A stretch of DNA of 43,165 nt, taken from positions 1 to 43,165 of IMG/VR virus record IMGVR_UViG_3300025162_000084, one strand, 5' to 3'. This stretch comes from a virus. This document shows, in pieces, positions 7,449 to 14,618 of this stretch (its first letter is position 1; each line of letters starts with the position of its first letter). The notes under the pieces are model-generated. The model made no database searches and was not told the origin of the DNA. It saw only the letters and a list, made by a program, of their open reading frames with translations. A program made the position numbers and the translations under genes.

Positions 7449-7810
7449 GCTTGGTTCCCCTTGGGGGCAATTTCATCAATGGGCGGCGGGAGCGCGGCGT
7501 TCGCCTTGGCCTTGCGGGTCATGGCGGCCTGTTTCCCGCGTTGTTTCAGGCTCTCTTTGAGTATGCCCTGCCTCTGGCGGTAGATTGCCTCAACCACTTT
7601 GTCAGGCAGTACGACCCGCAGGGAGCCTTCCGCACTTATGCTCTGAATAAATACCACGTCCACCTCTGCCGTGTGTATCGTTTCAACCGTCCAAGTTTCT
7701 TGGGGCACAAAGAGCCACGCGGGGCTCAAGATGGTCGTGTGCTTGTGGATAAATGCGGGCATTCCCCAAACTGCATCACGCAGCTTGTCAAACCTATCAG
7801 ATAATGGCAT
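7445..7810 (-). CDS. Hypothetical early protein
   Basis: 121 residues with a strand-rich first half (TWTVETIHTAEVDVVFIQS) and a Lys/Arg/Gln-rich helical second half (about residues 75-105) that could bind nucleic acid. No family recognised. Single-base overlap with the upstream gene. Confidence 0.6.
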   Translation of the reverse strand: MPLSDRFDKLRDAVWGMPAFIHKHTTILSPAWLFVPQETWTVETIHTAEVDVVFIQSISAEGSLRVVLPDKVVEAIYRQRQGILKESLKQRGKQAAMTRKAKANAALPPPIDEIAPKGNQA

Positions 7811-8112
7811 TATTTCACCCCCTTCATGTGTAATTCGCAGCCCGTAGGCTCATTCTCTTTCAGGCCAAAGGTTTTGCGGAAGGCCGCTTGGTCGGCTCCG
7901 CACACGCCGCAGATTTCAACGGGCTTGTCTAACTCGCCAATCATCTTGATAGCTGTGTCAAAGGCCGTCACACGGCCTTCGCTAAAGTTTGACAGGCTCG
8001 CGTTCTTGATTCTGCGGGCGTCAATCATTTCAACGTGGGCAACCCCCCGCGCCTTCTGTAACCGTTCAATCACCGCGGCTAGTGTGTCCCTGTCATTATC
8101 CATGTTTCGCAC
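7810..8112 (-). CDS. Hypothetical early protein with a CxxC pair
   Basis: 100 residues. The N-terminal half is helical; the C-terminal half has CGVCG (about residues 69-73) and a later Cys (GCELHMKG), a partial zinc-knuckle pattern. Not recognised. It overlaps the downstream and upstream genes slightly. Confidence 0.6.
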   Translation of the reverse strand: MRNMDNDRDTLAAVIERLQKARGVAHVEMIDARRIKNASLSNFSEGRVTAFDTAIKMIGELDKPVEICGVCGADQAAFRKTFGLKENEPTGCELHMKGVK

Positions 8113-8245
8113 CTCCTATTGTCGTTCCACTAAAATGGTCATAACTCACGCGTCCCCAGCCGACCATCTGGGCCACGTCCGCGACCTCAATGTAGCGGGT
8201 CATATCTTCGTCCATGTTCGAATAGATTACCTTCGCGTGTATCAT
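8096..8245 (-). CDS. Very small hypothetical protein
   Basis: 49 residues starting MIHAKVIYSNMDEDMTR. I chose the inner ATG at 8245 because it follows the upstream stop codon by one base and GAGG lies upstream; a longer reading to 8278 would run back into the upstream gene. No domain recognised. Confidence 0.5.
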   Translation of the reverse strand: MIHAKVIYSNMDEDMTRYIEVADVAQMVGWGRVSYDHFSGTTIGGAKHG

Positions 8246-8246
8246 T

Positions 8247-8549
8247 TTATTCGCCCTCCTCAAGAATATCGTTGGCACTTATGCCGTACAGCCTGCCCAG
8301 TCGTGGCTCTTTGCCTGTCTGTTTGAACAGTTCAAAGTTCGTGGGGCTCAATACCAGTATCACCCCGTCTTTGAACCCTTCATCTGGGCGGGGGAGCCGT
8401 ACCACAATCGCCGTCTGCTTTTCAGCCGTGTCACGGGGGCGCGTCAGTTGCGCGGCCCCCGCCTTGGTCTTGTCAACCGTGTACTCACGGCTGAACACCC
8501 AGAACCTCACCTTGTCCCCTTGCTTGTACTCGGCCGCCGTCTTTTTCAT
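8247..8549 (-). CDS. Hypothetical early protein, beta-barrel-like
   Basis: 100 residues with alternating strands (DKVRFWVFSREYTV, AIVVRLP, GVILVLSPTNFELF), compatible with a small SH3- or OB-like barrel. No assigned family. Preceded by a GGGAGG Shine-Dalgarno site. Confidence 0.6.
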   Translation of the reverse strand: MKKTAAEYKQGDKVRFWVFSREYTVDKTKAGAAQLTRPRDTAEKQTAIVVRLPRPDEGFKDGVILVLSPTNFELFKQTGKEPRLGRLYGISANDILEEGE

Positions 8550-8552
8550 GTT

Positions 8553-8882
8553 CTATCCTCCCTTGTTTTTCAAGCAGGCGGGGCAGATATTCCCCGCGAC
8601 TGCGTGTCCCGTTAAGTCAGGCCGCCACGCGGGCGGATTATGCTCCCCGCATAACTCATGCCCGCATACTTGGCAGATGTAGGTGTCGGCCCAGCACGTG
8701 CAGAACCCAGAGCCGTCAGGCTTGTGTACCATCTTGACTTCCAATTCACGCTGTATCACGCTCGCGGGCGTATTGGTTATCGAGCCCAGACAGGCCGCGC
8801 AGAGTTGCTTTTCGATACAGGCCGACCAGCCAGTCAATCCGTTTTTCCCGCAGCCTTCGCACTTGGCTTTCTTAATCATCAT
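8553..8882 (-). CDS. Multi-zinc-ribbon protein
   Basis: About 109 residues with five Cys pairs: CEGCGK near the start, CAACL, CTCW, CQVCGHELCGEH and CPACL at the end, implying two or more zinc ribbons. It may be a transcription or DNA-binding accessory, but there is no family match that I can name. I place the start at the inner MIKKAK methionines (8882 or 8879), which overlap the end of the upstream gene; an ATG further out at 8900 is also open. Confidence 0.65.
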   Translation of the reverse strand: MMIKKAKCEGCGKNGLTGWSACIEKQLCAACLGSITNTPASVIQRELEVKMVHKPDGSGFCTCWADTYICQVCGHELCGEHNPPAWRPDLTGHAVAGNICPACLKNKGG

Positions 8883-9054
8883 CGTCCTCACTAATCTCAA
8901 CTATCTGGCGGCATAGGGCAATCAGCCGCCGCTTGCCGCGCTTTTCATATTCATTCAGTTCGCTGTCGGCCCCTTCGCCGTTATTCAAGGCGTGCAGGCA
9001 ATCGGCCACGTCCCCAGCCGTGTTTTCAAAGCGGCAATAGCTCATGTTCGGCAT
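8872..9054 (-). CDS. Conserved small phage protein (MSYCRFENT type)
   Basis: 60 residues beginning MPNMSYCRFENTAGDVADCLHAL, a pattern that recurs in small proteins of many unrelated phages. The C terminus is very acidic (SEDDDD). Function unknown; the acidic tail and size would suit a host-factor inhibitor or DNA mimic, which is inference only. Confidence 0.75.
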   Translation of the reverse strand: MPNMSYCRFENTAGDVADCLHALNNGEGADSELNEYEKRGKRRLIALCRQIVEISEDDDD

Positions 9055-9066
9055 TTTATCACCCTC

Positions 9067-9465
9067 CTAGTCCATTCTGCTGCCAGCGTACGCGCTTATT
9101 CCATACGCGGTCAGCACAGATGCAAACGCTTCGGCGTACGCCTCTTTCTTGGTCATGCTTTGGTTGCCGTGGTTCACCCAGATGCTCCATGCTTTCCCAT
9201 AGCTGTCATATCGGCCTATGCCGTTCTTGCGTAGCCAAGCCACAAACGGGCAATCAGTTCGCCCGCTGGGGCTGGCTGGCCGTATGCTCACCCATGCAAA
9301 CCCGCAGACCCCGTCAGGGATAAAGTCGCTGGGGCCTATCATGCAGCCCCGTAGGTCAACGGGCGTCACTATCATCGGGTCAGGTACGCAGGCCATCAGG
9401 GCTAGTTTCCCAGCCCTGTCTGCTTCGGCGTAAATGTCACGGGCGGCGGTCTGTGTGTCGTTCAT
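9067..9465 (-). CDS. Conserved phage hypothetical protein
   Basis: 132 residues. The second half (FVAWLRKNGIGRYDSYGKAWSIWVN, then QSMTKKEAYAEAFASVL and AYAGSRMD at the end) matches a conserved hypothetical protein found in many phages. The pattern is well preserved, so the gene is likely functional, but no activity is known. It follows the nuclease-like and zinc genes of the early operon. Confidence 0.7.
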   Translation of the reverse strand: MNDTQTAARDIYAEADRAGKLALMACVPDPMIVTPVDLRGCMIGPSDFIPDGVCGFAWVSIRPASPSGRTDCPFVAWLRKNGIGRYDSYGKAWSIWVNHGNQSMTKKEAYAEAFASVLTAYGISAYAGSRMD

Positions 9466-9466
9466 C

Positions 9467-9889
9467 TTATGCCTCCACGGGGGTCAATATTTCGTCATAT
9501 TCCGCGGTTGCTTTACTGGCCGTCACAGCCGTAAAGCTCGCCATGTTGCTGTAATCACCCGCGTACTTCATTTCCCAGAGCTTGCCTTCCAACCATGCAA
9601 GCTCCCCGTCCTTAATCTGTATCGCGGCGGCCCATTCGGCCCTCTGCTGTTCGTAGTACCCACGGTCAGCACAGATGCACGTGCATTCTTGGGTCACCCA
9701 AGCAGGCACGTTCCTTCGGTACGGTTCTGCTGCGAGTAGTTTGTTTTCATGGGCAATCAGTTCGTACGGGTTCTCTTGGTATTCAGCGGCATACCCGCCG
9801 ATGGTTCCAACGATTCCCTTTCGGCCATTGATTACTACCTTGTCGCCGTGTTTCAGTAGATGTACTTTCTTGGTCAGTTTGTTAATCAT
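9467..9889 (-). CDS. Hypothetical early protein
   Basis: 140 residues. The N-terminal KHGDKVVINGRKGIVGTIGG looks like a KOW/SH3-type beta-barrel, a CTCIC cluster lies near residue 71, and a helical region follows (about 80-125). No family recognised. Second gene of the early operon. Confidence 0.6.
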   Translation of the reverse strand: MINKLTKKVHLLKHGDKVVINGRKGIVGTIGGYAAEYQENPYELIAHENKLLAAEPYRRNVPAWVTQECTCICADRGYYEQQRAEWAAAIQIKDGELAWLEGKLWEMKYAGDYSNMASFTAVTASKATAEYDEILTPVEA

Positions 9890-9899
9890 GTTCAGCCTC

Positions 9900-10241
9900 C
9901 TATTTAATCTTGCTCAACTGCGTTATCGCAGTATGGCATTTAAGTTCGCCTGTAAATACTTCCACGCGGCGGGGCCCGTGTACCACAACCACAATCAAGG
10001 TCATGGCTAGGTTGTACCGTTTTGCAAACGCTTGTTTCCGTTCCATGCTGGCCGCTGCAATATGTATCGGCAACTTTGCCGTGGCCGCGCTGACCGTTTT
10101 CACTTCGTACGCTTGGCTGTTCCTAAAGTCCACAATGTCAAAGGGTGCTTTGTGTGCGGTCAAGCGGCCCTTGACCAGCTTGCGGGCTATCACTTCGCCC
10201 GTTCTGCCCAGTTCATGTCGTGCTGCTTGTTCGGCTGCCAT
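9900..10241 (-). CDS. PD-(D/E)XK nuclease-like protein, first early gene
   Basis: The 113-residue protein fits a small restriction-endonuclease-like fold: an N-terminal helix (GRTGEVIARKLVKGR), then FDIVDF (candidate catalytic Asp) and the EVK signature in YEVKTVSA, followed by a helix and strands (LIVVVVHGP). Such proteins include phage Holliday-junction and repair nucleases. The start at 10241 is preferred over 10253 because TTGGAGGGTAAC sits directly before that ATG. It is the first gene after the 1 kb control region, so it should be expressed earliest. Confidence 0.65.
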   Translation of the reverse strand: MAAEQAARHELGRTGEVIARKLVKGRLTAHKAPFDIVDFRNSQAYEVKTVSAATAKLPIHIAAASMERKQAFAKRYNLAMTLIVVVVHGPRRVEVFTGELKCHTAITQLSKIK

Positions 10242-10287
10242 GTTACCCTCCAAGGGGCTGGACTTGTGACCAGCCCGCGTTCATTAA

Positions 10288-10308
10288 GGGGCGGTCATAA
10301 CCCGCCCC
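10288..10308 (-). promoter_or_regulatory. Leader hairpin upstream of the first early gene
   Basis: GGGGCGG (10288-10294) pairs with CCGCCCC (10302-10308) around a 7-base loop, about 45 bases before the chosen start codon at 10241. Only a short AT stretch follows on the minus strand, so an attenuator or RNA-stability element is as likely as a terminator. Confidence 0.45.
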
Positions 10309-10529
10309 CCACTCTGTATTCAGTTCTTTCTACCGTTTCAGCGGGTGCTTTTTCAATCAGCGTCCAGTTCCCTGTCGTCCCCGCGGTTCTTATTCAGCAC
10401 ACTCAGCCCGTATTCTTGGCAAGTCCTGTGCTTCTCTTGGTTCTTGGTTCCTGTTAAGCCCTCAAAAGTGTGGGGGCGGGTAGGTCGCGGTGTTAGTGTG
10501 TTCAGGTAAAAGTTACGGCCTACTCTTAT

Positions 10530-10558
10530 AATGTAGCGGTTCTATTTACACTTGTAAA
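10530..10558 (-). promoter_or_regulatory. Candidate early promoter, leftward
   Basis: On the minus strand TTTACA (10558-10553) is followed after 17 bases by TACATT (10535-10530) with ATAAG beyond. A TTGACA (10568-10563) lies just upstream as an alternative -35. Position and orientation suit transcription of the early operon beginning at 10241. Confidence 0.5.
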
Positions 10559-10576
10559 GGGCTGTCAAGGGCATAT

Positions 10577-10672
10577 TCCGTGCCTGAAATTGGGGGTTTC
10601 ATGCGTGAGTTTCATCTATTCAGGCATGAATGAAAATATATTTTAACCGTTACATGAGTTTTATGCCTGCAA
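10577..10672. promoter_or_regulatory. Four operator-like 12-mers (TTCATGCCTGAA type)
   Basis: Sites at 10577-10588, 10598-10609, 10619-10630 (inverted, TTCAGGCATGAA) and 10661-10672 share the partly palindromic core ATGCCTGA with one to three changes. They lie directly upstream of the early promoter candidate, the usual arrangement for a phage repressor or activator. The binding protein is unknown; the HTH protein at 4908-5165 is a candidate. Confidence 0.5.
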
Positions 10673-10706
10673 ACGGGGTAATCTACTATATATAGAGGCC
10701 CGCGAG

Positions 10707-10723
10707 TGACCCCCAGTGGGTCA
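10707..10723. promoter_or_regulatory. Dyad operator-like site
   Basis: TGACCC and GGGTCA flank a 5-base spacer. A second dyad, AATGCGG/CCGCATT, lies at 10799-10816 and a short one, CCGA/TCGG, just before it. These look like protein-binding sites rather than RNA hairpins, as no U-tract is present. Confidence 0.4.
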
Positions 10724-10827
10724 ATGTTTTTAAGTCGTTTTTGTCGCAGTTATTAACCGCACGCCCCCCCCCATTCAGGGCCCCGATAATCGGCTCTTAA
10801 TGCGGGCTGCCGCATTTATAAGAGGTT

Positions 10828-11015
10828 ATGCGAAAGGCCCTTGTCGCATGGACTTTTACTATGTATGTACACTTATAACATTGTAAGCATTTCGCATGGA
10901 TAAATAGCGTGTATGTATATGTATAACATTGGGGTATATTCGCACGCATTTCGGTATATGCTGGATTGCGCGTATGCGCGTTCTATTTTAGCGTGTATGC
11001 GAAGTTATAATGACG
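10828..11015. repeat. Cluster of TTCGCAT motifs and 22-bp repeats
   Basis: Two 22-base copies (10862-10883 and 10910-10931) agree at 19 positions (TGTATGTA...TATAACATTG), and a weaker third lies at 10994-11015. ATGCGAA or its complement TTCGCAT (some with one change) recurs at 10828, 10844, 10891, 10939 and 10997. This dense array is probably a regulatory binding region; an additional origin-like role is possible. Confidence 0.5.
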
Positions 11016-11033
11016 CCTGACGTTTTCAGTGAA
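11004..11033 (-). promoter_or_regulatory. Second candidate leftward promoter
   Basis: On the minus strand TTCACT (11033-11028) and TATAAC (11009-11004) are 18 bases apart. It would read through the repeat and operator cluster into the early operon. Weak -35, so moderate at best. Confidence 0.3.
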
Positions 11034-11228
11034 TGAAAAGAGCTATGTAATTGGGCACGTCACTTTTCTTGAAGGGTTCAGTTTGGTTCTTGACGGCCCT
11101 CACATATATTGACCAGTGAGCCACGAAAACCATTGAACGGTTTGCTGAAATGACTCGGCGGGGTGTCGTGAGGGGCGTCTTGACGGGCCCTAAAAACGGC
11201 CAATTCCCAGCTAAAAAACAAGAAAATA

Positions 11229-11245
11229 GGGGCCATTACGGCCCC
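11229..11245 (-). terminator. Second of two tandem intrinsic terminators
   Basis: GGGGCC pairs with GGCCCC around a 5-base loop. On the minus strand the stem is followed by TATTTTCTTGTTTTTT. It backs up the stronger terminator just upstream. Confidence 0.65.
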
Positions 11246-11260
11246 CCGAAAACAAAGAAA

Positions 11261-11288
11261 AACGGGGCGGTTTTTAGGCCGCCCCGTT
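11261..11288 (-). terminator. Main intrinsic terminator of the late operon
   Basis: A perfect 10-bp GC-rich stem (AACGGGGCGG with CCGCCCCGTT) with an 8-base loop is followed on the minus strand by TTTCTTTGTTTT. It begins about 20 bases after the stop codon of the last lysis gene, marking the end of leftward transcription. Confidence 0.88.
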
Positions 11289-11306
11289 GTCTTAAAATAC
11301 CGTTTT

Positions 11307-12062
11307 TTAGTTGTTGGAAACCCCCTGTAAATACCCGTTTAGAACGGGGACATTTATCCGCGGGGGGCCCTTCAAAAACTTGTCCACGTTGTCAACGACA
11401 GCGAACATTTCGTCACAATAATAGTCTAAAAACGCCCACGTCATTTGACAAACCTTGCCCCAAGAAATTATCACGGGCCCGATGGGGTTGTACCCCTTGA
11501 AGTAAATATAATGCCCGCCCACAATCCTTGACCCGTGTACCACGTCCCAGATTTTGCCAGCATAGAACGCGTCCTCCGCTGACTGGGGTAACTGGAACCC
11601 CGTGCCCACGCCTTGCAGTAATGAAATCGCCTGCATGACTTCAACGTGGTCAGTCGGGTGTACGGCGGCGAACGCGTATATTGAATACTTGCGTCTATTG
11701 ATAGTCCAACCGTTCTGCCTCCAGTGATTGAGGCTGTCAAGGACAACCAGTCCAGCGTCCGCGCCGCCCGTTTCGATGAAGTACTCCTTCTTGACCGCGC
11801 TCTTGAGGGTCGGTTTGGTAATAAGTTTAAGAGTGCCTTGCTCAGTAGCCTCAAAGCGGAGCGTATGATGGCCGCGGCCTGCCATGACGCAATCCCCTAG
11901 AAGGTCATTGTAGAGTACGTCAATGAACAGGGGGCACGGTTGAGCCATGTCAGTGTCAAAAACTGGGGGCGGCGGGGGAAGGCTGGGGGCCAAGATGCTC
12001 CGCAGCGTGAAAGTCCGTTCGTCTTTCTTTGCAGGCAGTTTCCCGAGCATTAGTTGGGTCAT
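11307..12062 (-). CDS. Papain-like cysteine peptidase domain protein, lysis region
   Basis: The 251-residue protein shows a papain-like layout: a candidate catalytic Cys at 58 (NDLLGDCVMA), His at 184 (VGGHYIYFKGYN) and an ISWG segment at 199-202, the spacing of C1/C39-type peptidases. A Pro-rich stretch (residues 28-34) precedes the domain. It is the last gene before the tandem terminators and follows a holin-like gene, so it may be an endolysin-type peptidase or a processing peptidase. Related single-domain proteins are often labelled C1-like peptidase in prophages. There is no signal peptide. Confidence 0.65.
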   Translation of the reverse strand: MTQLMLGKLPAKKDERTFTLRSILAPSLPPPPPVFDTDMAQPCPLFIDVLYNDLLGDCVMAGRGHHTLRFEATEQGTLKLITKPTLKSAVKKEYFIETGGADAGLVVLDSLNHWRQNGWTINRRKYSIYAFAAVHPTDHVEVMQAISLLQGVGTGFQLPQSAEDAFYAGKIWDVVHGSRIVGGHYIYFKGYNPIGPVIISWGKVCQMTWAFLDYYCDEMFAVVDNVDKFLKGPPRINVPVLNGYLQGVSNN

Positions 12063-12394
12063 ATTTTCCTCTCCAAAAAGTACGTTAGAATCGCTATCGC
12101 CAAAGATACCAGCGTGGTCACGGAGAACCCCGCCACGGCCCAGACCACGCTATCAAGCCGCCGATTAGCTGCCTTGCCCGTGGCCATAGCTACGTCAGCC
12201 GTTGATTGTGCCTTGGCCACGGCGGCTATCGTGCCTTCGCCTTCAACGCGGTCATTCTGGAAACACTTTTTCAGTTCTTCAAGGGCCTCATGAGTTTCCT
12301 TCTGCCCAGTCTGTATGCTGGCGAGAACCTCATAGGTGACGGCTGCTCTGCTTTTATCGTCCAATGCTGCGAACTCCCCCGCGGTCATATTCAT
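12059..12394 (-). CDS. Holin-like small membrane protein
   Basis: 111 residues: a soluble, charged coiled-coil-like region (residues 1-82), one C-terminal membrane segment (about 84-106, WAVAGFSVTTLVSLAIAIL) and a short basic tail (ERKI). This is the plan of XhlA-type holin or haemolysin-like phage proteins. It lies between two putative lysis enzymes, with four-base overlaps on both sides. A single membrane segment with N-in/C-out topology fits a class III-like holin or a regulator of lysis. Confidence 0.65.
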   Translation of the reverse strand: MNMTAGEFAALDDKSRAAVTYEVLASIQTGQKETHEALEELKKCFQNDRVEGEGTIAAVAKAQSTADVAMATGKAANRRLDSVVWAVAGFSVTTLVSLAIAILTYFLERKI

Positions 12395-13215
12395 AGCCTC
12401 ACCCCGTTGTCCGCAGCGGGGGTGATTACATGATTTTTCGACTTGCGTCTATCAATCATGATAGTTTCAGCCAGCCGTTTTTGATATGCCGCTAAAAACG
12501 TGGGAAGGTACGGAGTCTGATACTGGCCAGTGAACGGGTCATGGAACCAGTATGCCATATCAAAAACAAGCTCCCAGCAGTTGTCACGGTTGTCTATGAG
12601 CCGCGGGAGCCTGCGGCCTGAAAGTACGTATATGGCCGTCCAGAAGTAGCTGAAATAATCATACTTGATTCGGTTTATAACCGTCTGGGCCTTCGAAGTG
12701 TATAGCGGGCCCGTGTCCGCTGCGTGGCAGTCGAGAAACTTGTCCACCTCTGTCTGCGTGAGTGGTACTGTGAACCAGTTTTTGACTTGGTACTCCCCCC
12801 CCAGCAACTTCAATGGAACCGTCCTGTCGCCGTCCCCGCTGGCCTCCGTATTGAGCCAGCCGTCTTTATCATCCCAGCCCGAAATAAAAGAAAGATGCCA
12901 GCCCCACCTATCCCAGTTTTGACGGGCCCACGGGTCACATAGTTTTATGAGTAATGAAAGCACGGCTGCGATATTGCCGCCCCGTTTCCAGTACAGGATA
13001 GACCCTATTTTCAGGCCCGCGGGCGGGTTCGTGCCCATATAAGTCTTTGCCTTGGGGGTGTCAGAGTGCAGCGAGAAGCCCCAGAATGCCAGAACCGCCC
13101 CCGCGAAGGCAATCAAGGTATCAGCGGCCCATTGGGCCCCGTGTAGGGCCTGAACAACCAGTACGACCAGTGTCGCTAGCATAACCGCGAAGGTGACAAC
13201 CGTTTGGGTGAACAT
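12391..13215 (-). CDS. Two-pass membrane protein fused to a permuted papain-like domain
   Basis: 274 residues. Two hydrophobic segments (about 7-24 and 31-48) form a holin-like N terminus. The rest resembles a circularly permuted NlpC/P60 (YiiX/LRAT-type) fold, in which His comes before Cys: GWHLSFISG with His107, then DNCWELVFD with Cys213. If correct, a membrane anchor is fused to a cell-wall peptidase or amidase. It heads the lysis group. Alternatives are a lipid-modifying LRAT-like enzyme or a non-catalytic virion protein. The catalytic assignment is inferred from motif order only. Confidence 0.55.
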   Translation of the reverse strand: MFTQTVVTFAVMLATLVVLVVQALHGAQWAADTLIAFAGAVLAFWGFSLHSDTPKAKTYMGTNPPAGLKIGSILYWKRGGNIAAVLSLLIKLCDPWARQNWDRWGWHLSFISGWDDKDGWLNTEASGDGDRTVPLKLLGGEYQVKNWFTVPLTQTEVDKFLDCHAADTGPLYTSKAQTVINRIKYDYFSYFWTAIYVLSGRRLPRLIDNRDNCWELVFDMAYWFHDPFTGQYQTPYLPTFLAAYQKRLAETIMIDRRKSKNHVITPAADNGVRL

Positions 13216-13226
13216 GGCCTTTCTCC

Positions 13227-13892
13227 TTACGTTTTCATTATAAAGGCTAAGGCGAAATACGGAGGGCGAATGTCGGAAATGGAGTCGGTGTGGGAGTTAG
13301 TTGCTAACCCCGCGTTCACACTTGATGTCCCCGCTTGCATAGCTGATACAAGAGGCAATACGTGGGAATGTCCATCAGTGGTTTTAGATAGAGCGCCGCC
13401 CGTAGAGCCAGGGTCTGCGCCTGCCGCCGCGCCTACTATGAATCTGTCTCTCAAGTCGGGGGTGCTATTAGTGCCGTTGCAAAGCACCCATCCAGAGGGG
13501 ATATTGGCAAGCGTGCCACTCCACATGACTATCACGCCGCTGGGGATAGAGTCATGAGCCGCCCAGACTGGGTTCGCGCTTGCCCCCTGCGTCTTGAGGA
13601 AATACCCAGACGTTGACGCTGCCAGCCGTGCCCATGACGTGCCGTTGAAATACAGTATATCGCCTTGAGCCAAGCTGGCAGGCGGTACAATGGCCGTCTG
13701 CTGCCATGCGGAGCCGTCAGAGTAATAAACCATGCCCCTGTCCGTGGCTAGAGCCATCATACCCTTATTCCCCGCAGCCGCCGCGGGGAAATCTGAATAC
13801 AGCCCCCAGCCGAGCAGACACATATTCATATTCGCCGCTGTGCCTTGCGTGGGGGTCACGCCCCCTGTCCAGAACCCAGTATTAAAAGCCAT
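13227..13892 (-). CDS. Tail fibre with collar (microcystin-dependent protein-like) domain
   Basis: 221 residues. The N-terminal part is a repeat-poor, Gly/Ser/Ala-rich shaft with motifs such as QGDILYFNGTSWARL that occur in trimeric fibres. The C-terminal part, from about residue 117, is the phage tail collar/MdpB domain: PSGVIVMWSG, IPSGWVLCNG, TPDLRDRFIVGA and the closing RPPYFALAFIMK. It is the likely receptor-contacting fibre tip and is the last virion gene before lysis. Confidence 0.85.
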   Translation of the reverse strand: MAFNTGFWTGGVTPTQGTAANMNMCLLGWGLYSDFPAAAAGNKGMMALATDRGMVYYSDGSAWQQTAIVPPASLAQGDILYFNGTSWARLAASTSGYFLKTQGASANPVWAAHDSIPSGVIVMWSGTLANIPSGWVLCNGTNSTPDLRDRFIVGAAAGADPGSTGGALSKTTDGHSHVLPLVSAMQAGTSSVNAGLATNSHTDSISDIRPPYFALAFIMKT

Positions 13893-13903
13893 ATTTCACC
13901 CCT

Positions 13904-14368
13904 TTACGCGTGAGCTATCGTTATGCTCCAAGCGATTACCAAGTTGCGCGGTGACCCTGAATTGTCATAACTCAAAAGTGCCCGCGCGAACATTGTCCCG
14001 CTGTTAGCCGTTGCCGTAGCGTCATTCCCGAACAGTCCCACTTCCTTGATGAATATGCCGCAATCAGCCGCGACAAAGAACGTAGACACTGAAATCACGT
14101 TGCCCGTGATTGACTTCTGGGCTATCTGTTGACGCTTGGTTTCAGCCACAAGCTGCGTCTGCCCTTCACTGACCGCTGTGGTACTCGTCCCGATTGCACA
14201 GTATGACAGCCCCGTGCTGTACCCCGCTGAATTGATTAAGAGGTTTCCCGTGAGTGCTTGCCCCGTGGTGACAACCATGTTACGGGCCTTGGCCAGTATC
14301 TCCCCCGTATTGGCATCACGCAGGCTCACGTTACACTTAATAGTCATTCCCGTTTTGAGTTTGCTCAT
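13904..14368 (-). CDS. Tail-tip or fibre-associated protein
   Basis: 154 residues, beta-rich, with a pattern (YCAIGTSTTAVSEGQTQLVAETKR, then FIKEVGLFG) seen in phage minor structural proteins next to tail fibres. No enzymatic motif. The gene is between the tail-hub protein and the collar fibre, so it probably forms part of the tail tip or an attachment platform. Confidence 0.65.
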   Translation of the reverse strand: MSKLKTGMTIKCNVSLRDANTGEILAKARNMVVTTGQALTGNLLINSAGYSTGLSYCAIGTSTTAVSEGQTQLVAETKRQQIAQKSITGNVISVSTFFVAADCGIFIKEVGLFGNDATATANSGTMFARALLSYDNSGSPRNLVIAWSITIAHA

Positions 14369-14378
14369 ACTATCCCCT

Positions 14379-14618
14379 TCAAGAACACGTCCACATTCCG
14401 CAGATTATGGGGTCATACCCGCCCGTGTTCACGCAGTAGTAATTCGGACCTGTGATAGTCTTGGTCACGCTGTCAGAAAACGCTATCCCCGCCTCCGTTA
14501 CCCCTTGGAACAAGAATATGTCAACGCCGATGTTCGGGGGAACGGGCTCATTCTGCCGCTGCAAGTTCACAATAAGGTCAGGGAGGTCTATGTTGCGGTT
14601 TGCGATAGTGTCACTCAT
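14379..14618 (-). CDS. Small hypothetical tail protein
   Basis: 79 residues, unfamiliar, strand-rich with four Cys residues near the C terminus (YYCVNTGGYDPIICGMWTCS). It is coupled by a four-base overlap to the tail-hub gene, so a structural role is likely. Confidence 0.55.
   Translation of the reverse strand: MSDTIANRNIDLPDLIVNLQRQNEPVPPNIGVDIFLFQGVTEAGIAFSDSVTKTITGPNYYCVNTGGYDPIICGMWTCS

Larger units (their letters stand above)
10254..11306. other. Gene-free control region between late and early operons
   Basis: No convincing gene on either strand. From right to left it holds two tandem terminators for the late operon, about 70 bases of A-rich sequence, a plain stretch with AT-rich patches, promoter candidates, TGTATG/TTCGCAT repeats (10828-11015), a dyad with flanking palindromes (10707-10816), operator-like 12-mers (10577-10672), a strong promoter candidate (10530-10558) and a leader of about 280 bases. 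Local AT content rises between 10600 and 11040. Confidence 0.8.

Noticed and set aside
8096-8278. Longer start (8278) for the small gene
   Set aside because: It would overlap the upstream coding frame by about 30 bases; the ATG at 8245 directly after the upstream stop is better placed.
10254-10520. A small gene in the early leader
   Set aside because: No start codon with a ribosome site and sensible frame was found on the minus strand.
11150-11500. Plus-strand open frame across the terminators
   Set aside because: It covers two terminator hairpins and the end of the peptidase gene and has no ribosome site or recognisable domain.
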